From contig NC_086251.1 in the NCBI RefSeq assembly GCF_021018805.1, positions 40,060,767 through 40,124,766 on the forward strand: DNA of 64,000 bases, in the 5' to 3' direction. The stretch's first letter is position 1. Each line of letters opens with the position of its first letter. Position numbers and translations under genes: made by a program. The DNA is from Prinia subflava (taxonomy: Eukaryota; Chordata; Aves; Passeriformes; Cisticolidae). The notes below the pieces were generated by a model. That model made no database searches. It was not told the origin of the DNA and saw nothing but the letters and a program-made list of their open reading frames with translations. Positions 14,001 to 25,573 of this stretch are shown here, piece by piece.

Positions 14001-15376
14001 GCTGATCCCAGGTACTGTCTGAGGTGAGGTCGGTCAAAGAACTGGACTGCCTTATGTTACCAGATGTATGACTAAGACAAAGACATTATGAAGGGGAAAT
14101 AAGTGAAATTATTAAAAAACAGAGTTAAAAGAAGGGAGACACTATTGATTGAGAGAAAGACACCATAGGCTGAGCTGGTTATTAAAATACAGGCCTAGGG
14201 TTTGTCATTTTCAGGCTCCATATTTTGCTTTGCTACCAAAGTTCATAAGCAGAGCTTTGCTTGTTTTGTTTTCCATGTACAAAATGGAAGTTAGGCCTAC
14301 TTAGCTTTATCATGCAATTTTTATGCTGCTAGCACTCTACTGCCAGAAAGGTCACAAGCAAACCATAAAGTTCCAGCTTTAGGGTTGTCTTGCTAATAGC
14401 TACTCAACATAACAGACAAATGCAGGAGAGGCAGTCAGGCACACAGATGCACAAATCCTAACAGTGCCAAACACTAGCATTCCTGGGAATGTCATTACAA
14501 GAAACTGCTTTAATGTTACGTTTGAGAGGTTCAGCTAGAAACTTTGTACCTGAGATGACGACCGTATTATTGATAATAAGAAAAAAATCCAGCTGAGACT
14601 ATCCTGGGTCTGATTAAAATAGCAAGCTTCACATAGGATGTCTGAGGGTAATTGTGAAAGTGAGTGAAACTTAAGAGATTTTAGGGAAGGAATAAATGCA
14701 GGCAAAGGGAAGGATCAAGGTGAATCACAGTGGACCAAGAACAGGAAAGGGAAAAAAGGGGAGGAGACAGAAGGTGCAGATCATGTGTGAACAGACTCCT
14801 GATCAATCCACTTGCTGGTGATGGCTGCAGTCTCTTCTTCATAAACTATTTCCTTTGTAAGAGTGTGTGTGACCTGCTAGTGAATGCCAAGCTAGACTAA
14901 CCACAAGGAAAGTTGGCTGAGAGCTGGACCTTGGAAAGACCGCAGCTCTGAAGACTGGACACTGGATAGAAATGTGTGTGATCTGCTGCACATTTTAAGC
15001 ATGATTAGCTGATGAATGAGGTGGGGATTTGTGCTGTTCGTGTTTGATGTGAATGCTGCTTACGTGGGCACCTACTGACCCCATCCTCCCTGCTGTGACT
15101 ACACTTGTGGCCAGTGTTTTGGCACTACACACGTGCATTTTGGGACTTCATGCTCCGCCTCCTCAGTGGCCAGAAGGATGAGGAATCCTGCACCCCATCC
15201 TACCATCCTTACCAGGAGTCATCCTACCTGAGAGCCTCCCTCAGCTTCTCACGCAGAACTTCCGCCTCCCTCCTGAAACCCTCCAGCTCCTCATCTTCTT
15301 CGAGCACCCCGAGGTCACCCCATAACTCTGCCTGGCACGGTGCGCCCGCTTCTAACGGAGACCGCCGGCCCCCCAT
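8030..15376 (-). CDS. FAM161B: FAM161 centrosomal protein family member B, complete coding region
   Basis: Member of the FAM161 (UPF0564) family, coiled-coil microtubule/cilium-associated proteins; FAM161A is a retinal ciliopathy protein. Coding exons in transcript order: 15376-15228, 14071-13509, 11736-11399, 11008-10881, 10589-10422, 9959-9860, 8475-8345, 8120-8030 (stop 8032-8030). Total 1668 nt, 555 aa, with phase consistent at all seven junctions. Family landmarks: ITIPQPFKMTLREARKK and FRAQPVPAHVFLPLYQEIME in exon 2, ELYREIRIQMRAKDLL and RINPTVPDFEELYWAFQR in exon 3, SSNTLPVYITDATRKRES in exon 4, RAKALDPHKSLEE in exon 5, RPFLFEQVTK in exon 6. The chosen ATG (15376-15374) is the only in-frame ATG in exon 1 downstream of a splice-acceptor-like site at 15454-15455. 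The N-terminus before MTLREARKK is shorter than in mammals, so a further upstream exon is possible. Highly charged (E/K/R) and helical throughout. Confidence 0.95.
14780..15060. repeat. Possible degraded LTR-like repeat in FAM161B intron 1
   Basis: The stretch inside intron 1 of FAM161B has the mixed purine/pyrimidine word use and phrases typical of avian solo LTRs (for example TGCAGTCTCTTCTTCAT) and resembles, loosely, a segment near 32.6 kb. No TG...CA ends or target-site duplication could be defined. This is a pattern impression only. Confidence 0.2.
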
Positions 15377-15723
15377 CCCGGGAGGCTGCTCCTTGCCCGG
15401 CGGCGGGAAGCGCAGGAGTCGGCGTGTTACAGCCTGAGGGGATGTCGCGTCACCTGGAAGAAATAAAATAAAGGGGGGAGTGCCTGTTTCGGGGTTGCGA
15501 CCCCGCCTCCCCGCCCGGGAGCGCCGCGGCCGAGCCCCCGCTCGTCTGCGGGCCACCGCCTCAGCCCGCCCCGCCCACCCCCGGCCTGCACCAATCAGCG
15601 CGGCCAGCAGCGCTCGGGCCCGCCCACCCGGCCTCACGCAGCCAATCAGACGCGAGGCCGGCGGCGCGCACGCCGTTGTCATGGTTCCGCGGCGCCACTT
15701 CCGCGGCCGTCAGTTCCGCGGCG
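15377..15723. promoter_or_regulatory. Bidirectional CpG-island promoter shared by FAM161B (-) and COQ6 (+)
   Basis: The two start codons lie only 347 bases apart, head to head, in very CpG-rich DNA that extends from about 15340 to 15900. Visible elements: two CCAAT boxes in the same orientation (CCAATCAG at 15591-15598 and 15642-15649, 51 bases apart, NF-Y type), GC boxes such as CCCGCCCCGCCCACC around 15565-15580, and an ETS/GABP-type CACTTCCG at 15696-15703 just upstream of the COQ6 ATG. No TATA box is seen. This layout is typical of TATA-less housekeeping promoters, and nuclear-encoded mitochondrial genes often carry GABP sites. Transcription start sites are not determined. Confidence 0.8.
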
Positions 15724-18700
15724 ATGGCGGCGCTGCGCGGGCGGGCGCTGCTGGCCCCGCTCGGGGCGCGGCTGAGGGCCGGGCCCCGCGCCCCGCTCCG
15801 CTCCGCCGCCGCCGCCGCCGCCGCCCCGCCGCTCTACGATGTGGTGGTGTCGGGCGGGGGCATGGTCGGGAGCGCCATGGCCGCCGTGCTGGGTAAGGCT
15901 GCCCCACTCACCCACAGTGCGACCCTGTGTTACCTCAATGGCCAGGATCCTGCTGTGGGGTCTCCTTGCTCCTGCGTCCTCGTGTGACAACGCTCTAAAG
16001 TTGAGTTAAAGCTGTCTGGTGAGCTGATCAGTGAGGAGCCTAGCCATGTCAGTGTGTGTGCACAGCTGTAGATGGAGCCATTAATTAGAGGTTTATAGAC
16101 TGTAGTGTTTCTGTCAAACATGCTCAACCTTAAATAGATGATGGGTAATATCACCCATAGCTGAAAATGCTTTTCTGATTCTAGAGTCACATAATGGGTT
16201 GGAAGGGACCTTAACTCTCACCGAGTTCCAGCTCCCTGCTGTGTGCAGGGACACCTTCCATAGGCCAGGTTGCTCTGAGCCACATCCAGCCTGGCCTCAA
16301 ACACCTCCAGGGCTGGGACATTCACAACTTCTCTGAGCAACCTGTTCCAGTGTCTCACCACCTCAGGGCAAAGAACTTCCTCCTAATATCTAGTCTAAAC
16401 CTACTCTCTTTTACTTTGAATCCATTCCCCCTCGTCCTGTCACTACATGATCTTGTAAAAAGTCCTTTTTTGTCTCTCCTGTGGGCTGCCTTCAGGCAGG
16501 TACTGTAAGGCCACAATTCAGTCACCCCTAAGCCATCTCTTTCCCAGGCTGAACAAACCCAGTTCTCCCAGCCTTTCCTTGTAGGAGTGGTGCTCCATCC
16601 ATCTAATCATTATTATCTGATCCCAAGTTTCATTTTCTAACCCTGTATTTTAAACAGTGGAATAGCAAGTTAGAACGGATTTCTCCTTGCTTTGTATCAT
16701 TAGAGATCCTGAGAGTCCTGGTTGCTTCTTTATCTGCACCATGGATTTAGAAGGGTGCTGTAGGGACAGAAACGTAAAAAAGTAGTGCACAGAAGATCAA
16801 AGATCCTGAGCAATAAGTGCTTTGCAAGTTTAAGGGTTTACCTTGCAAGCTTATGTTCTGCTTGTATTGTTAAACAAGAGCACGGTGGATTTGAGACAGC
16901 GTAAGGATCCCCTCCAGCAGTGACATCTAAGGCTGACAAGCAGGTTGGGGACCTCTCAGGAGATGAGGTTATTACTGTACGTAATCTAGAAAATATGCCC
17001 AGAACACTGCTGTCTTGAGGGCTGCTGTAGTAGTGAACTCCAGATGTTGCAAGGACACCACTTCTGTCCTCAGTACCTTCTGCATCTGTAGTGGTTGGGA
17101 TGCTGCAAGTGTGGCCAGCTCAGCTGCACTTGAGTCTTCCTTTTTTTTCAATTCTCTTTAACTGGAAGTTTAAAGTCTAAACTCCCTATGCTATTCCATT
17201 GTCAGAATGTAAGGATAGAGAAAATATTAATGTAATTGCTGCGTATCACAGAAGTTTTATTTTGGTCTCTTCTTCTAAAAGGATAATTTGTATTTAAGCT
17301 CTGGAATATGTTCTGTGCATGGAGTAAACACTGAAGATTTCAATTGATAATACTCCAGTAATTAATTTTCATTGAAAAATGGCACACATTTGTACAAAAA
17401 TGTAAGCTTTATGTAAAAGGAAAATATGTAATCCTTACTTTAGCTGCACAAGGGTTGTCCATCTCAGTTACAGGACTGTAGTCATAAAACCTTAACATAC
17501 ACAAGTTTACCTGCCTGGTCAAAACCTGTATTGTGTATGTATTTCTTTATTAAGTGTTGCATCTACTCTGTCTTATTACAAAAAACTCAGATGTTTTGTT
17601 TTTGAGATTTTTGGCAGGAATATTGTAACAAACCATGTATTTACTTATTTTAGGCCATGATATCCACTTCCATGATAAAAAGATTGCTTTGCTGGAGGCT
17701 GGTCCTAGGAAAGACTATGATCACATGCCAGACAGTTACAGTAACAGGGTCAGTTCCATCTCCCCAGGATCAGCAACCCTCCTAAGCAGTAAGTATGATT
17801 TTATTGTTTGCATTTTTAACATTTATATTTTAGCTTGTTTTGTTTATACAAAACCCCTTTTGACCATGTGCTGCCTTCACCCTAATATCAGTAGAATTAT
17901 TTGCCTTTGTCTCTGCATGCTGAGTTGTGGTTATTAAATCCAAATTCTCTTGATAACAGGGATCTGTGTTCTGGTATCTTGGTCTGAATTGTTGTTATGT
18001 AAATATTTGTGACTTTAGGCTAGTGAAAGGTTGTAAGGTGCTGTCTACAGCACCTGGAGTGTTCTATTCACAAAAGGAACTTAGTGCTTTGTAATCTGGT
18101 AATTCAGTCCTCAATTAATGAGGATTAATTGTAATTTTAAAGAGATATTTGAGCCTTGATTCTTTATGGAGAAAGCAATGTTCTGTACAATAATGGCTGT
18201 GTGTTTGTGTCTGTTTTATTACCCAGTGATGGGACAGTAAGAGTTGTCTGTTAGGTCAGAGGTTCATGGAGAGCTCTTGTTTCTCTCCTGCTGGTGTGTG
18301 TTAACAGTAAAACAATGTGATTCTGGAGCTGTGACAGCACCGAGGCAGACCTGGCCCTATCTGGGGACAGTGCAAGCCAAGCCTGAGCATAGTCAGGGAA
18401 GGGTGGAGGAGAGGATGGGGTGAGCTTCTGTTTTGTTTTGGTCTCAGTGTCACAGGTGAACCTGTATCTCCAGGTATTTGTGTCCTTTTTCTGTTTCAGG
18501 CTGTGGTGCCTGGGATCATGTCTGCAGCCTGAGACTCAAACCCTTCCGGCGAATGCAGGTGCCTGACTTAGGGCTGCAGATACACCACGTGTCTGGCTAC
18601 TCTGAATTCTCAAAAGTACTTTCATCAGTGATACAAAGGTTTTTCTTTCTATGGTAAAGGGCAGGTCATGCTTATGTTCATTTCTGTCCCTTTTTTGTGG

Positions 18701-21700
18701 GTAGCAGTCTGCTCAGAAACACCTCAGGGTCTTGATGTTACAGGCTGAAAGGTGGATTGCTAATGACAGTTGTAGATATTGAGACATGGGTATTAGGCAG
18801 GAAATAATGGTAAAGGGTGTATTGGTTTGGCTGGGATGGAGTTTCTCCTCTTCATGGTAGCTTGCATAGGACAGTGTTTCAGGTTTGTGTTGAAAAGTGC
18901 TGATAACACAGGGATGTTTTAGCTGTTGCTGAGCAGCACTTACACGTGCCAGGGCTGTGTCTGTTTCTCACACTGCCCTGCCAGTGAGCAGGCTGGGGGT
19001 GCACAAGGAGCTGGCGGGGTACACAGGCTGGACAACTGACCCTGACTGATAATCCATACTGTATGTATCATGCTCAGCAATAAAAGCTCAGGAAAAGAAG
19101 AAGGAAAGATGGGAAGTTTGGAGGGATGGCATTTGTCTTCCCAGGTAACCATTATGCTTGATGGGGCCCTGCTTTCCTGGGTATGGCTAAATACCTACTT
19201 GCCCTTGGGAAGCAGTGAATTAATTCCTTGGTTTGCTTTGCTTGCACATGTGGCTTTTGCTTTTCCTATTAACCTGTGTTTACCTCAAGCCATGAGTTTT
19301 GTACTTTCACCCTTCCAGTTTTCTTCCCCATCCCAGTGCAGGGGAGTAAGGAAGCAGCTGCATGGGACTGAGCTGCCTGCTGGGGTTGACCTACAGCAAG
19401 GTTGTAGGGTGGCTTTATATGTCAATTATGTAACAGGAAAGTAGGGATAAAAAACTTGACTTGGAATTACTTTTTGAGCTTAAGCTAAATCATTTAATGA
19501 AATTAGTTCTGTGGTGCACTTTAGTAGCTGGGAATGAACAGTTATCCAGGGTGTGTCCTCTAGTTCTGTATTTCTAGATTACTGTGGTTTTTTGCTGTTA
19601 AGTCCCTGAAATGGACTTGTTTATCACAGAGCTTCATGTAACGTATTTTTTCTTTGTAGGTGTGGGATGCTTGTTCAGAAGCCATGATCGTTTTTGAGAA
19701 AGATGACTTAGATGACATGGGTTACATAGTGGAGAATGATGTCATTGTGTCTGCTCTCACAAAGCAGTTAGATGCAGTAGCAGGTAGTGGACAACTTCTT
19801 CAATGTTTTATTTCTTGCCGATAGCTTTCAGTTACTTGCCTTCTATTATGTGTACTAAGTCTTGAGAGGGAAAAATTTGTCTAAGAAGTAACTCTTGAGA
19901 AATGGACAGCTTCTGGAATTGGGAAGGGAGGGAGAAATCTGCCTTCCAAAGGCTACAGAGCAGGAAAGCATTTGCAAACGTGGTTCTCCAGAATACAGTC
20001 TCTCCAAAATTGGACTTAATTAAAAGATCTGTAGCTCCTTGTCCAGAGCAGGCCTTGCAGTGACAAGGGGTTGTCCATATCTGTTCTTTCAGGGTGCCTT
20101 GAGAACTGCAGGGTGAGCTCCTAGGGTGGTGCTAAGGCAGGCGTGGCCGTGGCTGTTGTAGCAATGTTTCCTTTCTGCGTGTCAGTGTCCTGCTGTGACC
20201 GTGGCACTCTGTGTTCCCATCAGACCGTGTGGAGGTGTTCTACAGGAGCAGAGCAGTGGGGTACACCTGGCCCCTTCCTTCACACAGCTGTGACACAAGC
20301 CCATGGGTCCAAGTTGAGTTAGCTGATGGACGCAGACTTCAGACCAAGCTGCTGGTAACTAAGCTCTTAATTCCTGTTGATAAGGCATCATCTCTAATCC
20401 AAGTCCTTTCCACTGGACTTAGTTCTGATTTTGTGTGTGCTGCTCCACCCACGTGGAGTGCTAGAGTGAGGTGAGTGGCTAACCCTGTCAGAGAGGTGTG
20501 GGATACTGGGCATGGCCTTCTCTGCCTGATGCAAGGAGATGCTGCTGAATTCGAGAAGAGCAGAAGGAGACACCTATTCTGGTTTCGGGGGATTTTTTTT
20601 TTTTCTGAATGAACAGACAATATATAGATGCAGGCTGAAGATTTTAGAGTGAAATACTAGCTCCTAGTCTTTCTAGGAGCTGCTGAAGAAGTTGCTTTGC
20701 ATCTCTTTGTTTTACAGATTGGTGCAGATGGTCATAACTCTGTGGTCCGGAAGGAAGCTGAAATTAAGAACATTGAACATCAGTATGACCAGTCAGCTGT
20801 GGTGGCAACTCTCCATTTATCTGAGGTAAAATTCTGCTAAACTGACTCTTCCATAAGCAGCAGAACTTAAGAGGATGATCTGGCTTGCTGTCCACTTGCT
20901 TCTTTCCACTGTAGGCCACAGACAACAATGTAGCATGGCAGCGGTTCCTTCCCACCGGGCCAATTGCACTTCTTCCGGTAAGGGGTCTGTATTTTTTAAA
21001 TGTTTTTTTTTAATTTTTGTATTCTAGTAACTTTTTTTCTGTCCATGCCTTTCTGTGTTGGTTCTGGTCCTTAAGAATTTGCACATCTGCCCTTTACTCT
21101 TAATTTATTGTGTTTTCCCTTCCAGCCGTCTCACTTTATCCTTGGCATTTCCCAGTTGTAACAAGTTGGGCTGGAACTGTAATTTTCAGAGGGACTGGTG
21201 TGAGGTGGGGCAGTGGGGAAATCTTTGCACTGAATATTTATTTTTTCTTCTTTTTCTCTTGATATTTACCCTTGACATTCTCTTAAACTAGCTGTCTGAC
21301 ACTGCCAGCTCTCTGGTCTGGTCTACGTCTCATGACCATGCATCGGAACTTCTCACCATGGATGAGGAAAGCTTTGTGGATAGCATCAACTCTGCCTTTG
21401 TGAGTATCAGCCTTGTGGCAGGGAAGAGGCCTTAAGAAATAGAATGGAATCCTGTAGCTTAAACTACAGTAACAGGAGAGGTGAATTCTGAAGTTCCTTC
21501 CTCTGGTGAGAATGATACTAAAGAGGCACTTAGCAGAGAAAAGATGAGCCCTTGGGACTGAACTAGGTTAGTTCTGAAAGTCACAGAAGTTAACCTAAAT
21601 TTCCAAAAGGTAGGAGGAGGAGGCTCATCTTAGTTGGAAATTTGTATGTCCTAAAATGGTGAAGATAGTTTTTTTTACTGTATAGTTTTGTTAGAGTTTT

Positions 21701-24700
21701 AAGTGGTTAAAATTCAATATTTGGAACTCAGATTTTTTTCAGCTGGGTTCTTTTAAGGCTCTAGTTTGGGTCAACTTCCAAAGATTTGTTTGTCTCTTTC
21801 AGTGGAGCAACATAAATCACTCAGACTTCATTGACACTGCCGGGGCCATGTTCCGTTCTGCCATTTCTCTGCTGAAGCCCTCAGGGACTGCAGTCCGCCA
21901 GCTGCCCCCAAGTGTTGCTAAAGTGGATCCAGAGAGCCGAGCCGCGTTCCCTCTGGGGATGGGGCACGCGACGCACTACGTCCAGCACCGCGTGGCTCTC
22001 ATCGGGTACGGCCTCACGGGCACCCTTGGGTGGCACGTGCTTAGGAATGACGTGAGGATAGCAGCTCCCAGTCAGCAAATTAGATGATAGAAATAATACA
22101 GAGTTCCAGTTTGACTTTACCCAGGTCCAGTTTGTTTTGTGTGTTCTCGTGTCCTTTTGTATGAGTTGCTTTCTGCCCATTATCTGTGCTTTCTGTGTAA
22201 ATTGAAAGGTAATTACCGCCAGTGAAACAATCCAGTATCTCATGCTGGATTTGTACTGCCCCTTACATTGTACCAGCCATTCTATGCACCAGTTTGAGTT
22301 TTAAACTCACCTTTCTTGAACACAAATGACAAAAATTACTCCATGTGAGATGTCAGAGACTTTTGTAAGGTGGCATATTCAAACAGGAAAATACGTCATT
22401 TCTTATATTCTAAGGTCACATGTACTTTCTCCTGTGCCCCAGCTGCAGTATGGTGGTAGCTTTTAGTAACTCTTGGATGCTGTGCTACACCTCTGTGTGG
22501 TACACTTTTCATCTTTCCCACCTGTGAACCACTCTATGCTTGGGAGCACGCTGTGCTTTATAGCTTGGTAAAGTACATGATCTTGCATTTCATATCAAAA
22601 CTTCATTTCATTTCTCTAACTTTGTGACTCCCATATCAATGTTTGTCTTTGAGCTTTACAGGTAAGTCTGTTCATAGAAGAACTCGATTTTGTTTCTATT
22701 CAATGATAATCCCACCTCTCCTTTATACTCGTGATGTCTGTTCACTTTGTGTTTGTGCAATGTGCCATTGACAGAGCTCCTGTGGGGCCGAGGTCACTTA
22801 CAGAAACATAAAGGTCTGTTCCACGTGTGATCTGAGAGGACTTTGGCTAGTCACCTCTTTATAATTTTTCCTTTCAGACCTGCTTTTTGTTACCTCCCCT
22901 TTGTCTTGCTCCTTACAACTGGAGAGGCAGTCAGGTAGTTCAGCATAGCATGCAAGGAGGTACTGGATAAAGCACATATGCTGCTCTAAGGTGGTTCATT
23001 GCAAAGAGGTGAGGAGTGCTACACTGATCCCCTCTTGGGTTTGTCAGCCACTGTGCCTTTCTTCAAGAAGGGAAATAAATTTCTGTCTTCTCCTGCTCCA
23101 GGGATGCAGCACACAGAGTCCACCCACTTGCAGGACAAGGAGTGAACCTGGGCTTTGGTGATATTGCATGTTTAGCTCATCACCTCAGTGCCGCAGCCTT
23201 CAACGGGAGTGATCTGGGTAAGGATCCAAGCCAAGGTAGTGGCAGCAAGGGATCAGTCTTGCAGGCCTTTGCTGCTGGTTAAGCATGCTGCTGTCTTGTG
23301 TTTGAAAGCTTTGTTGAAGCAAAGCTGTTCTGATGTCCACTGGCTGTGGAGCAGTTCACGATTCCTGGATGCAGTTTCCATCCCACAAATCTTAAAGCTG
23401 CTTTAAAAAAAACAAAGCTCTGCAGGATGGCAGTTAGAGATGTGGTTAGATGAAGAGCACTAGCTCTTGGAAGGAGGTCTTTATTGAGATGGACCATTTC
23501 TCTGTTCTCTTTCAGTTGACAAAGGAAACTGCTCTATAGATAAGATGCACAATTCTTTGTGGTACATCAAGTGTAATAGAAACATTCCATTTTCTCTTTC
23601 AGGCTCCTTAAAACACCTCCTCAAGTTTGAAACAGAACGTCAGAGGCATAATGTCTCCTTGATAGCTGCTACTGATGTGCTAAAAAGGCTGTACTCTACC
23701 ACACTGCCTCCTCTGGTGTTGCTGAGGACGTGGGGATTGCAAGCAACAAATGCCCTGCCTCCTGTCAAAGTAAGGATCTCACTTCAGTGAGGGCTGTAGG
23801 AATTACCCAAAACTATTCAGGAAATATGCACAAAATGTAGAGATCTGTGTTTGTTTTAAATGAAACATTTTTGGTTGGAAAATACTAGTTTAAACTGGGG
23901 GGTTTGTGTCCTGAATGGGCCTGAGGAGTTCCTAAATAACTGATGGCTCAGTAGTGATGTGGTTTTTTTTTCCTACAGCAAAAGAGAATATAAAAGATCT
24001 GAGTGTCTTACATTCTGTACCAGTGATTAGGAGTTAAAGGTCATTAGAAATCTTCAGCTTTATTTTGCTATGGAATTAAAATGTCAAACCTTGAATTGTA
24101 TTCCAGAATGCACAGAAAAAGCAGGCCTGTGAAGACACATCTTCACTAAGACATTGGGTGACTTCATAGCTGCAGTGTGCAGCCCACACTTTCCTGTTTC
24201 TGTGCTGTTTTGCCTTGTGAACTGTTCCCTCATGGCAGAAGTTCAGTTCTCTAAAATGGAAATTACCTGAGGAAGGCAGTGGTGAGGAGTTTCTGTCTTA
24301 TAAACAGAGCCTCTGTTTGCAGTGTACCTGCCTGAACTCCTCACCCTCTTGACCTGGTTGCTGGATTTTTGTGAGGTTCCTTAAGCCCTCTGCTCTCAAA
24401 GCTCCCAAGCACCAGCAAATTAGATTCTCATTTTTGGATTTCAGTAATTATTTTGTTTATTCTCCATCTTCATATTGAACAGAGGTGCCCTGTTTCCTTT
24501 CTGTTATGGTCACAGCTGAGACATTTCCTCAACTGAAAATCAGTACATTCCTAAGGCAGAGCAGCTGCCACTGGCATGGTGTCTTCATAAGGAAGACTAT
24601 GCTGCTGCTTCAGCACTCAGAATTTTTTTTTATCTTTCTCTGTTTAAAAGGAAAAAACAAACAAAGATGTCTTTTCTGAGCACAGAACCCATTGGTGATA

Positions 24701-24924
24701 GTAGTTTTGTGCTACTTGGGAAGGAAGGGAATGATACAGTTTTGTTAATTTTCTAGGACATAGGGGTAGGTTCTCTGCATGTGGCTAGAAAGACCAGCTA
24801 AGAACTGTTGTTCATTTACAGGAAAGGGAAGGTGCCTAAAGGTTCTTTCTAGAACACATGCTTATTAATTACTTCTCTTTTTCTTCTCTTTTAGGAGCAA
24901 ATCATGGCTTTTGCCAGCAGGTGA
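15724..24924 (+). CDS. COQ6: Ubiquinone biosynthesis monooxygenase COQ6, complete
   Basis: FAD-dependent ring hydroxylase of coenzyme Q synthesis (C5 hydroxylation), on the matrix side of the inner mitochondrial membrane in the COQ complex. Exons: 15724-15892, 17654-17788, 18500-18558, 19660-19783, 20224-20354, 20718-20825, 20915-20977, 21292-21399, 21803-22005, 23102-23217, 23603-23769, 24895-24924. Total 1413 nt, 470 aa, against about 468 in human; phase closes at every junction. Residues 1-36 form an Arg/Ala/Leu-rich transit peptide with a seven-alanine run (28-34). The Rossmann dinucleotide motif is SGGGMVGS (43-50). The DG motif is GADGHNS (208-214). The FAD/ribityl motif is [14 protein letters not shown] (367-380). 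Other conserved blocks are [26 protein letters not shown] and the C-terminus EQIMAFAS. No broken or missing key residue. Intron 1 holds a CR1 fragment and intron 3 a solo LTR. The gene shares its promoter with FAM161B. Confidence 0.97.
16174..16612 (-). mobile_element. CR1 LINE 3'-end fragment, antisense in COQ6 intron 1
   Basis: Reading on the + strand, the segment opens with the complement of a CR1 3' end (a GATTCTAGAGTCAC terminus followed by GGGTTGGAAGGGACC). It continues through hallmark CR1 phrases: CTCCAGGGCTGGGACATTC, CAACCTGTTCCAGTGTCTCA, CATTCCCCCTCGTCCTGTCAC, CAGGCTGAACAAACCCAG and TTCCTTGTAGGAG. The CR1 sense strand is therefore minus. It is 5'-truncated (about 440 bp), as most avian CR1 copies are. 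The boundaries are estimated to within about 10 bases. Confidence 0.92.
18818..19398 (+). mobile_element. Solo LTR of an endogenous retrovirus (ERVL-like) in COQ6 intron 3
   Basis: An LTR of about 580 bp begins TGTATTGGTTTGGCTGGGA and ends near CCTACAGCA. Characteristic phrases of a common avian/passerine LTR family are visible: GATAACACAGGGATGTTTTAG, TTGCTGAGCAGCACTTACAC, GGCTGGGGGTGCACAAGGAG, ATCATGCTCAGCAATAAAAGC and GGGAAGCAGTGAATTAATTCC. It is in the same orientation as COQ6. No internal retroviral sequence lies beside it, so it looks like a recombined solo LTR. A clean target-site duplication was not seen. The family name is from recollection of consensus-like words, not from a search. 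Confidence 0.82.
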
Positions 24925-25573
24925 TCTGTTGTCAGTCTGCCTGTCAGCAACTTGCCTATGAATGCATTGCCCTTAAAAAGGACTTGAATCTTTGAATTGT
25001 TATTTTAATTTACAATAAAACTGAGGGATTGAGGTGTGTATTACATCATCCACTGGTTTATGGAAAAGATGGCTCATTTGTCTCCTCAAGAGGATTTAGG
25101 GTTTCTTTCCATGATGTCTTCAGCGACAGAATGAAATGTACAGTGTGCCTTTAGATTGGGCCTCCTGAATTGAAGACTGAGATGCAAACAGCTGTCTGTC
25201 TTTTGGCTAACACAGCGCTGAATTTTGCCAACGGCTGCTTAATTTTTAACAGCTTCTGCTGCTTAATTACTTTCAGTTTCTTCTGCTATGATTTCTAGAG
25301 CTGTAACGTCACTCCTGGGTTCTTGGCACCTCAGCTCAGACAGAAGGGGTAGTTTGCAGCACAGGGAGAAAACACGTGGTGGCAGATATATTTTAAAACT
25401 CTGTCTGTCGTTCTTTCACCTTTTTCCCTGCCTTTCTCCTGGTGCTTTATTTAATAATGGTGTTTCTTGTAGAACTGGCTAGTCTTAAGGGCTCCATGGA
25501 AAAGATACAAGGCAGCAATAATATCTAGGAAAAGAAAACTATAACACAACATCTTGAATATTGTTAAAAATGC
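24925..25573. other. COQ6 3' UTR and convergent gap to ENTPD5
   Basis: The COQ6 stop is followed by a canonical AATAAA at 25014-25019, giving a 3' UTR of only about 110 nt. The remaining stretch up to the ENTPD5 3' end carries minus-strand AATAAA (25446-25451) and ATTAAA (25574-25579) candidates for ENTPD5. The two transcripts therefore end within roughly 0.4-0.6 kb of each other and face each other. Nothing else was recognised. Confidence 0.7.
25014..25019 (+). terminator. COQ6: COQ6 polyadenylation signal AATAAA
   Basis: A canonical hexamer 90 bases after the COQ6 stop codon, in an A/T-rich context, followed by G/T-rich sequence (GAGGTGTGT). Confidence 0.75.

Noticed and set aside
15480..15896. 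+ strand frame overlapping the COQ6 start in another frame
   Set aside because: A low-complexity Arg/Ala/Pro product of the CpG island. The COQ6 frame is confirmed by all downstream exons.
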